The position numbers were made by a program, and so were the translations under genes. 33,299 nt of DNA, taken from contig CALWBH010000106.1 of NCBI GenBank assembly GCA_944376015.1, positions 1-33,299 of the forward strand, read 5' to 3'. This stretch comes from an uncultured Clostridia bacterium (GTDB lineage: Bacteria > Bacillota > Clostridia > Christensenellales > Pumilibacteraceae). Below the pieces are notes generated by a model, which ran no database searches, was not told the DNA's origin, and worked only from the letters and a program-made list of their open reading frames with translations. Positions 23,952 to 33,299 of this stretch are shown here, piece by piece; the first letter of the stretch is position 1; each line of letters begins with the position of its first letter.

Positions 23952-25319
23952 TTACTTCGAAATTCGCTTTTTAATCCCTTCAAGCTCTTCAATCATTCGC
24001 TTATGCGAAGGCGCGCCCGCCGCTTTTCTGCGTTCGACGGCGTTTTCCGCTTTAATTACATCATAGATGTCTTCGTCGAAATCGCCGAATTCCCGGTATT
24101 CCGCGAGAGACAGATTTTGTAACGTTTTGCCGTTTTTTATGCAATACACGACAAGCTTGCCGATGATCGAGTGCGCGTCGCGAAAAGGTACGCCGCGAGA
24201 GGCGAGATAATCCGCGCACTCGGTCGCGCTCGTAAACCCGCCGTCCGTGCTTTCGCGCATGCGCGATTTATTGAAAACTGCCGTTTTTAATAGCCCGTTA
24301 AGAACGGTAAGGCAAGCTTTAAGCGTATCGTAAGAATCGAAAACACATTCTTTGTCTTCCTGCATATCCTTATCGTAGGCAAGGGGAATACCCTTCATAA
24401 CGGTAAGCAAATTCATCAGATTGCCGTAAGCTCTACCCGTCTTGCCGCGCATAAGCTCATTCATATCGGGATTTTTCTTTTGCGGCATTATGCTTGATCC
24501 CGTCGAATAACCGTCGCTGAGCTCTATATATTTGTATTCGTCCGACGACCAAACTATAATTTCTTCGGAAAGTCGCGAAATATGCATCATGGTAACGGCA
24601 GTCGCATAGAGAAAGTCAAGGACGAAATCCCTGTCGCTTACGGCGTCCATCGAATTCGACGTTATTGCGGGAAAGCCAAGCAATTCCGCAACACGGTTCC
24701 GATCGATAGGATAGGGGGTGGACGTACACGCGCCGCTGCCGAGCGGCATAACGTTTATGCGCCTGTATGCGTCCGCAAACCTGTCGACGTCACGGCAAAA
24801 CATTTCCGCATAAGCCGCCAAATGGTGCGCGAGCGTCGTGGGCTGAGCCTTCTGCATGTGTGTAAAAGCGGGCATAACAGTATCGAGATTTGACTCCGCT
24901 ATTTTTACCAATGTACAGATAAGTTCTTTTATCGCCGCGATTACGTTATCCGCCGCGTCGCGAAGATAAAGCCTGATATCGAGCGCCACCTGATCGTTAC
25001 GCGAACGACCGGTATGGAGTTTTTTCCCGACCGAGCCTATACGCGAAACCAACTCGTTCTCAACGAAAGAATGTATGTCTTCCGCGTTTTCCATAACGCA
25101 TTTACCGTTTTCGATATCGGCAAGGATCCCGTCAAGCGCGGTTACTATTTTTTTCGACTCGTCTTCGGGTATTATGCCGCACTCGCCGAGCATAGTGCAA
25201 TGCGCCTTACTTCCTAATATATCGCAACGATAAAGCCGCTTATCGAAAGACAGCGAACTGTTAAAACTGTCCGCCGCCTTATCGACTTCCTGTTCGAATC
25301 TTCCCGACCAGAGTTTCAT
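23952..25319 (-). CDS. argH: argininosuccinate lyase
   Basis: Splits argininosuccinate into arginine and fumarate, the last step of arginine synthesis. The 455-residue protein belongs to the fumarase/aspartase superfamily. It opens [20 protein letters not shown] and contains HTGRSRNDQVALD, FTHMQKAQPTTLAHH and the signature GSSIMPQKKNPDMNE near residues 272-286, which includes the catalytic Ser loop. The ATG at 25319-25317 overlaps the argG stop by one base (TAATG), so the genes are translationally coupled. The leftward transcript ends at the shared terminator. Confidence 0.97.
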   Translation of the reverse strand: MKLWSGRFEQEVDKAADSFNSSLSFDKRLYRCDILGSKAHCTMLGECGIIPEDESKKIVTALDGILADIENGKCVMENAEDIHSFVENELVSRIGSVGKKLHTGRSRNDQVALDIRLYLRDAADNVIAAIKELICTLVKIAESNLDTVMPAFTHMQKAQPTTLAHHLAAYAEMFCRDVDRFADAYRRINVMPLGSGACTSTPYPIDRNRVAELLGFPAITSNSMDAVSDRDFVLDFLYATAVTMMHISRLSEEIIVWSSDEYKYIELSDGYSTGSSIMPQKKNPDMNELMRGKTGRAYGNLMNLLTVMKGIPLAYDKDMQEDKECVFDSYDTLKACLTVLNGLLKTAVFNKSRMRESTDGGFTSATECADYLASRGVPFRDAHSIIGKLVVYCIKNGKTLQNLSLAEYREFGDFDEDIYDVIKAENAVERRKAAGAPSHKRMIEELEGIKKRISK

Positions 25320-26548
25320 TATTTCTTTTCCTTTGCGTTTTGCATTTTCATTGCACGGACTTTACTCGAAAGACCGAACAGCGTTATAAATCCGCCGGCA
25401 TCGTGGTGGTCGTAAAGCTCACCGGTAGTAAAGCTCGCAAGCGATTCGCTGTAAAGCGAGTAGGGAGAGGTCGTACCCGCTCTGATTATATTGCCTTTAT
25501 AAAGTTTAAGCTTGACTTCGCCCGTAACGTATTCCTGCGTAACGTCCACAAACGCGCACACTGCTTCGCGAAGGGGAGTGAACCACTTGCCTTCATATAC
25601 GATTGACGCAAGTTTATTGCCCATATCTTTCTTCATTTCCAGCGTTTCTCTGTCAAGTATAAGTTCTTCGAGCTGCGTATGCGCTTCCATCAGTATCGTA
25701 CCGCCGGGAGTTTCGTATACGCCGCGCGATTTCATACCTACGACGCGATTTTCCACGATGTCAACGATACCTATGCCGTTAGCGCCGCCGAGCTTGTTGA
25801 GTTCGGTGACTATCTCGCTCACTTTCATCTTCTTGCCGTTAAGCGAAACGGGTATGCCTTTTTCAAAACCGAGAGTAATTTCTGTTTCTTTATCGGGCGC
25901 TTTTTCGGGCGTAACGCCGAGAACCAACAAATGATCGTAATTGGGCGCGTTGGCGGGGTCCTCCAATTCAAGACCCTCATGACTGATGTGCCAGATATTG
26001 CGATCTCGGCTGTAAGACGTATCGGCAGAGAAGGGAAGGTTTATACCGTGTTTGCGGCAATATTCTATCTCTTCTTCACGCGAATTCATATTCCATTTGT
26101 CGCTTCTCCACGCTGCTATGATTTTAAGATCGGGAGCAAGCGCTTTGATACCGAGCTCAAAACGTATCTGATCGTTGCCTTTGCCCGTAGCGCCGTGACA
26201 AATAGCGGTCGCGCCTTCTTTGCGCGCTATCTCGACAAGCTTTTTTGCAATAAGCGGTCGCGCCATGGATGTACCGAGCAGGTACTTGTTTTCATATACC
26301 GCGCCTGCTTTAACGCACGGCATAATGAAATCATCGCAAAGCTCGTCTATAACGTTTACGATATAAAGCTTGCTGGCTCCCGTAGACAAAGCGCGCTGTT
26401 CGAGTCCGTCCAACTCCTCAGCCTGTCCGCAGTCTATACAAGCGCAAATTACTTCATAGTCGAAGTTTTCTTTAAGCCAGGGAATAATGGCTGTCGTGTC
26501 CAATCCGCCCGAATAGGCAAGAACTATTTTTTCTTTCTTATCACTCAT
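25319..26548 (-). CDS. argG: argininosuccinate synthase
   Basis: Joins citrulline and aspartate using ATP to make argininosuccinate. The 409-residue length is standard. The N-terminal ATP pyrophosphatase loop reads [13 protein letters not shown]; later come [34 protein letters not shown] and the C-terminal [16 protein letters not shown]. The start is ATG at 26548-26546 behind AAAGGAG; an in-frame GTG at 26554 overlaps that site and is rejected. It is first in argG-argH and divergent from ruvC. No ArgR-type box was recognised in the intergenic region. Confidence 0.97.
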   Translation of the reverse strand: MSDKKEKIVLAYSGGLDTTAIIPWLKENFDYEVICACIDCGQAEELDGLEQRALSTGASKLYIVNVIDELCDDFIMPCVKAGAVYENKYLLGTSMARPLIAKKLVEIARKEGATAICHGATGKGNDQIRFELGIKALAPDLKIIAAWRSDKWNMNSREEEIEYCRKHGINLPFSADTSYSRDRNIWHISHEGLELEDPANAPNYDHLLVLGVTPEKAPDKETEITLGFEKGIPVSLNGKKMKVSEIVTELNKLGGANGIGIVDIVENRVVGMKSRGVYETPGGTILMEAHTQLEELILDRETLEMKKDMGNKLASIVYEGKWFTPLREAVCAFVDVTQEYVTGEVKLKLYKGNIIRAGTTSPYSLYSESLASFTTGELYDHHDAGGFITLFGLSSKVRAMKMQNAKEKK

Positions 26549-26591
26549 AAGCACTCCTTTCGGTCAATCACTTGACTTTACAGTACGATTT

Positions 26592-26597
26592 ATTATA
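26592..26597 (-). promoter_or_regulatory. candidate -10 element of argGH
   Basis: A perfect TATAAT on the minus strand lies about 43 bases before the argG start. No good -35 is found 16-18 bases upstream, so the promoter may depend on an activator or lie elsewhere. Confidence 0.35.
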
Positions 26598-26666
26598 TTA
26601 TGTTATGGAATGGGTCGCACGAACGGGAAGCGCGAGACAAGTCGCGTTCATCGTCCGCAAGACAAG

Positions 26667-26678
26667 TATAATTATAAT
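26667..26678 (+). promoter_or_regulatory. tandem -10 elements before ruvC
   Basis: TATAAT occurs twice back to back (26667-26672 and 26673-26678), 38-49 bases before the ruvC start. Neither has a recognisable -35 at normal distance, so this is a candidate weak promoter for the ruv operon. Confidence 0.4.
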
Positions 26679-26715
26679 ACAGACTGCATAAATAAGCAAC
26701 TGTTTGGAGTAAGTT

Positions 26716-27207
26716 TTGATAATTTTAGGCGTCGATCCAGGGTACGCTACGATTGGGTACGGTGTGATCGAAAAAGACAATAAGGGATTGCGCGCGCTCG
26801 ATTACGGAGTCATTAAAACTCCGCCCGACGAAATGATCGCGGTACGCCTTGCCATGATCGACGAAGCAATGAGCGCAATCATGGCAAAATATTCGCCGGA
26901 ATGCGTGTCGGTGGAAGAGCTGTTCTTCAATACCAACATTACGACAGGCATAAAAGTAGCCCACGCAAGAGGAGTAATACTGCTTAATGCCGTCAAAACG
27001 TGCGGCAAATTATACGAATACACTCCGCTTCAGATAAAACAGGCGCTTACCGGTAACGGCCATGCGGACAAACATCAGATACAGTATATGGTAAAAATGA
27101 TATTGCACCTTGCAAGCGTGCCCAAGCCGGATGACGCCGCCGACGCGCTTGCAGCCGCTATATGTCACGCAAATATGGCTGTGATCGCAGGGAGAGTAAT
27201 GAAATAA
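26716..27207 (+). CDS. ruvC: crossover junction endodeoxyribonuclease RuvC
   Basis: The Holliday junction resolvase that cuts junctions moved by RuvAB. The 163-residue length is normal. The acidic catalytic set is present: D7 in GVDPGYATIGYG, E67 in SVEELFF, and D140 and D143 in DDAADALAAAICHAN. The start is TTG at 26716, six bases after GGAG (26706-26709), and gives the family's usual beginning, MIILGVDPG. It opens a seven-gene operon, and its stop overlaps the ruvA start by one base (TAATG). Confidence 0.95.
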   Translation: MIILGVDPGYATIGYGVIEKDNKGLRALDYGVIKTPPDEMIAVRLAMIDEAMSAIMAKYSPECVSVEELFFNTNITTGIKVAHARGVILLNAVKTCGKLYEYTPLQIKQALTGNGHADKHQIQYMVKMILHLASVPKPDDAADALAAAICHANMAVIAGRVMK

Positions 27208-27779
27208 TGTACGCGTACATCCAAGGTAAAATAGCAGAGACAAGCGAAAATTCCGTCGTGGTCGAAACCGCGGGCATAGGATACGAATTATTCGTGTCTC
27301 AAAACACGCTTAAAAATTGCACGGTGGGGGATACGAAACGTTTTTACACCTATTTATCCGTACGCGACGACGGCATGAGCCTTTTCGGCTTTGCGGAAAA
27401 GCAAGAAAAGGACCTGTTTCTCAGACTTATAAAAGTAAGCGGAGTCGGTCCGAAAGGCGCAACGGATATTCTCGGCGGAATGAGTACGAACGATCTTATT
27501 TCCGCCATCGCCAAGGGCAATACGGCATTGCTTTGCGGAATCAAAGGTATCGGTAAAAAGACTGCGGAACGTATAATAGTCGAGCTAAAAGACAAAATCG
27601 GCGAAACCGATATTCAAAGCAGCGCTACCGTATCCGCGCTTAACGATATACAGCAGGAAGCCGTCGCGATACTCGTAGCGCTCGGTTACAAACGTGAAGC
27701 GGCGGAAAAATCCGTAATGCTGGCATACAAAGACGGAATGACCGTAAATCAGACGGTACATAAAGCGATCGGCGGTTGA
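27207..27779 (+). CDS. ruvA: Holliday junction branch migration protein RuvA
   Basis: RuvA tetramers bind four-way junctions and load RuvB. In 190 residues it has the N-terminal OB fold (MYAYIQGKIAETSENSVVVE, GIGYELFVS), two helix-hairpin-helix motifs (LIKVSGVGPKGATDIL and LCGIKGIGKKTAERIIVELK) and a C-terminal RuvB-contact domain (about 145-190). The start is the ATG at 27207; in-frame codons upstream lie inside ruvC. ruvB follows after one base. Confidence 0.96.
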   Translation: MYAYIQGKIAETSENSVVVETAGIGYELFVSQNTLKNCTVGDTKRFYTYLSVRDDGMSLFGFAEKQEKDLFLRLIKVSGVGPKGATDILGGMSTNDLISAIAKGNTALLCGIKGIGKKTAERIIVELKDKIGETDIQSSATVSALNDIQQEAVAILVALGYKREAAEKSVMLAYKDGMTVNQTVHKAIGG

Positions 27780-27780
27780 T

Positions 27781-28791
27781 ATGGACGGAGAAAGATTTAT
27801 TACAAGTACAAAAATACAGCTGGATAACGAGCTGGATCTCACGCTCAGACCTAAAAATCTCAGCGAATATATAGGGCAGGAAAAAGTAAAAAAGAACCTG
27901 GAAGTATACATCAATGCAGCCAAAGCTCGCGGAGAATGTCTCGACCATGTTCTGCTGTACGGACCGCCCGGGCTCGGAAAAACCACTATCGCGCACATTA
28001 TCGCAAACGAAATGAACGCCGATATCAAAGTAGTCAGCGGTCCGGCACTAAGCTCTATGCTCGATATCGTGTCTATACTTACGGGTATAGAAGAGGGCGA
28101 TATACTTTTTATCGACGAAATACACCGCGTAAATAAAACGGTAGAAGAAGCGCTGTATTCGGCAATGGAAGATTTCAGACTGGATATCGTGCAAGGCAAA
28201 GGCCCGGGAGCAAGGACTATAAAACTCCCCGTAAATAAGTTCACTCTTGTGGGAGCCACTACAAGAACGGGCATGCTTACCGGTCCCATGCGCGACCGCT
28301 TCGGCGTTATATGCCGTTTGGAGATATATTCTCGCGAAGAGCTTTGTACGATAATAAAGCGTTCGGCGGGGATACTTAAAGTGTCAATCGACGACGACGC
28401 CTGCGCAGAACTTGCGCGCAGATCGCGCGGAACGCCTCGAATCGCAAACCGTATACTGAAAAGAGTGCGCGACTTCGCTCAGGTAATGGGGAACGGCAAT
28501 ATAGACATCGGTATTACGGACAAAGCTCTCGGTATGATAGGCGTAGACGATCTCGGTCTGGACGAAAACGACAGAGCGGTGCTCGAAGCACTGACGCTCA
28601 GATTCAGCGGGAAACCGGTCGGACTCGACACGCTTGCCGCCGCTACGAACGAAGACGCAGGAACTATCGAAGACGTTATAGAACCGTATCTCATACAGTT
28701 GGGCTTTATTTCACGCACGCCCCGCGGCAGAATGGCAATGCCGCTTGCATACAAACATCTCGGTATAGAACCGCCCGAAACGGTGCAATGA
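27781..28791 (+). CDS. ruvB: Holliday junction branch migration ATPase RuvB
   Basis: A 336-residue AAA+ motor that drives branch migration with RuvA. It starts the core with LRPKNLSEYIGQEKVKKNLE. Walker A GPPGLGKT is at residues 61-68, Walker B reads LFIDEIHRVN, sensor 1 VGATTRTGMLTGPMRDRFG, and the arginine-rich RRSRGTPRIANRILKRVRDF follows. A C-terminal winged-helix domain (about 255-336) ends with LGFISRTPRGRMA. Gaps of one base on both sides show tight coupling with ruvA and queA. Confidence 0.97.
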   Translation: MDGERFITSTKIQLDNELDLTLRPKNLSEYIGQEKVKKNLEVYINAAKARGECLDHVLLYGPPGLGKTTIAHIIANEMNADIKVVSGPALSSMLDIVSILTGIEEGDILFIDEIHRVNKTVEEALYSAMEDFRLDIVQGKGPGARTIKLPVNKFTLVGATTRTGMLTGPMRDRFGVICRLEIYSREELCTIIKRSAGILKVSIDDDACAELARRSRGTPRIANRILKRVRDFAQVMGNGNIDIGITDKALGMIGVDDLGLDENDRAVLEALTLRFSGKPVGLDTLAAATNEDAGTIEDVIEPYLIQLGFISRTPRGRMAMPLAYKHLGIEPPETVQ

Positions 28792-28792
28792 T

Positions 28793-32060
<3,268 letters not shown>

Positions 32061-32063
32061 TTT

Positions 32064-33227
32064 ATGGATAACGTTATTATACTTAGATACAGCGAAATAC
32101 ATCTCAAAGGCAAAAACAGAATGTTTTTTGAAAACATTCTCCGCCGTAATATTCTGGAAAAATTAAACGTTTTTAAACTCAACGCACAATTTTCATACGG
32201 AAGATATGTAATAAGCGACTATAATCCCGATGACGAGGACGGTATAATTGCCGCACTTCGTACGGTTTTCGGCTTGTTTTCGCTCAGTATTGCCACTCGA
32301 ACCACTGCCGATCCCGACGACATCGCGAATGCGGCAACGGCATTGTGTTCGGGAAAGACGGGCACGTTCAGAGTTACCGTAAACCGCGCCGACAAAACTC
32401 TGCCGTACACATCCGTAGAGCTTGCGCGAAAAACGGGCGGCGCGATACTCGACCGATACCCGCAACTAACCGTCGATCTGCATGAACCGAATTTTACCGT
32501 TTATGTCGACGTACGCGAAAAAAACACGGCTTACGTATACTCTCAAAGCATACTTTGCGCGGGAGGTATGCCGGTAGGTAGTGCAGGCAAAGGTCTTACG
32601 TTACTTTCGGGCGGCATTGACAGCCCCGTTTCCACATATATGATGGCAAAACGCGGGTTAAAACTTACCGCGCTGCATTTCTGGTCGTATCCTTATACAA
32701 GCATCGAAGCGCGCGATAAAGTACTCGAATTGGCGAAATTACTCGCCGTATATACCGGTAAAACCGAAGTAATAGTGATACCGTTCACCAAAATGCAGGA
32801 AGCCATACATAAATATGCGGAGTCAAATTATATGATAACGTTAGTCCGCCGCGCCATGATGCGAATAGCCGAAAAAATAGCGGAAAAGAAAGGATGCGGT
32901 TGTATAATAAACGGGGAAGATCTCGGTCAGGTAGCAAGTCAGACGCTTGAAAGCATAACCGTTACAAATTCCGTAATAAAAAAACTTCCTGTTTTTCGCC
33001 CTTTGATAGGGTATGACAAAATCGATATTATCAATATTGCTCAAAAAATAGGAACATACGAAACTTCCATCAAACCTTTCGAAGATTGCTGTACCGTATT
33101 TCTTCCCGACAGTCCGGTAACAAAACCTACCTTGCGCCGTTGCGAGCTCAATGAAAATAAGATTGAAAATTACGACGAGCTTATCAATGAAGCCGTAGCA
33201 AACGCCGAAACTTTCACAATATCGTAA
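32064..33227 (+). CDS. thiI: tRNA 4-thiouridine synthase ThiI, rhodanese-less form
   Basis: Makes 4-thiouridine at position 8 of tRNA; in some bacteria it also serves thiamin synthesis. The 387-residue protein has an N-terminal ferredoxin-like domain and THUMP domain (about 1-165, with ILRYSEIHLKGKN at the start). The PP-loop pyrophosphatase motif LLSGGIDSP lies near residues 179-188. A Cys pair, C342-C343, in EDCCTVFLPDSP corresponds to the catalytic Cys region of E. coli ThiI. The C-terminal rhodanese domain of the E. coli protein is absent, as in Bacillus, so sulfur must come directly from the desulfurase encoded just upstream. It is the last gene before the window ends; 33228-33299 shows no gene or terminator. 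Confidence 0.95.
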   Translation: MDNVIILRYSEIHLKGKNRMFFENILRRNILEKLNVFKLNAQFSYGRYVISDYNPDDEDGIIAALRTVFGLFSLSIATRTTADPDDIANAATALCSGKTGTFRVTVNRADKTLPYTSVELARKTGGAILDRYPQLTVDLHEPNFTVYVDVREKNTAYVYSQSILCAGGMPVGSAGKGLTLLSGGIDSPVSTYMMAKRGLKLTALHFWSYPYTSIEARDKVLELAKLLAVYTGKTEVIVIPFTKMQEAIHKYAESNYMITLVRRAMMRIAEKIAEKKGCGCIINGEDLGQVASQTLESITVTNSVIKKLPVFRPLIGYDKIDIINIAQKIGTYETSIKPFEDCCTVFLPDSPVTKPTLRRCELNENKIENYDELINEAVANAETFTIS

Positions 33228-33299
33228 AAATCTTATCGATATCGAACTTCGTCTATACAACGGAAAAGGTAAATTAATCCAAAAAACTGTCTATAACTC

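Overview
The window is a densely coded stretch of chromosome that looks like a spore-forming member of the Clostridia (Bacillota). The evidence is a spoVAC-spoVAD-spoVAE cluster followed by yunB, a Spo0A-type DNA-binding domain, two T-box leaders, an L20-type infC leader, AGGAGG-like ribosome binding sites and consensus sigma-A promoters. Base composition looks moderate. Placement below class level is not supported from sequence reading alone. I see no rRNA, tRNA, insertion sequence, prophage, CRISPR array or recognisable defence island.

Layout. 1-2649 (minus): a large UPF1-like superfamily 1 helicase cut by the left edge, divergent from 2810-4755 (plus), a DAHP synthase overlapping a TIGR01212-type radical SAM gene and closed by a strong terminator. 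5070-7616: spoVAC, spoVAD and spoVAE, whose products make the dipicolinic acid channel, and yunB. 7649-15634: a Phe T-box controlling pheS-pheT, followed by a U32 peptidase-family gene and mutS2. 15857-16320: a small receiver-less Spo0A C-terminal-domain gene with its own near-consensus promoter. 16349-18666: a Thr T-box and thrS. 18733-19997: an attenuated infC-rpmI-rplT operon whose first gene starts at ATT. 20105-23778: a SpoU/TrmH rRNA methyltransferase, yebC, proA and a RadC-family gene. 23952-26548 (minus): argG-argH, convergent with the previous cluster. 26716-33227: ruvC-ruvA-ruvB-queA-tgt-cysteine desulfurase-thiI, packed with overlaps or gaps of a few bases.

How the genes work together. 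Most of the window serves translation: Phe and Thr charging under T-box control, IF3/L35/L20 under attenuation, an rRNA methyltransferase, queuosine (queA, tgt) and 4-thiouridine (desulfurase plus thiI). A second theme is DNA maintenance (RuvABC, MutS2, RadC-like protein, SF1 helicase), and a third is sporulation. Amino-acid synthesis genes (DAHP synthase, proA, argGH) are scattered between these.

No wholly new multi-gene system is evident. The items most worth a second look are the stand-alone Spo0A_C protein, the two T-box antiterminator bulges that each depart from the usual consensus by one C-to-A change, the ATT start of infC with a readable terminator/antiterminator pair, and the palindrome and hairpin around the spoVA-yunB cluster.
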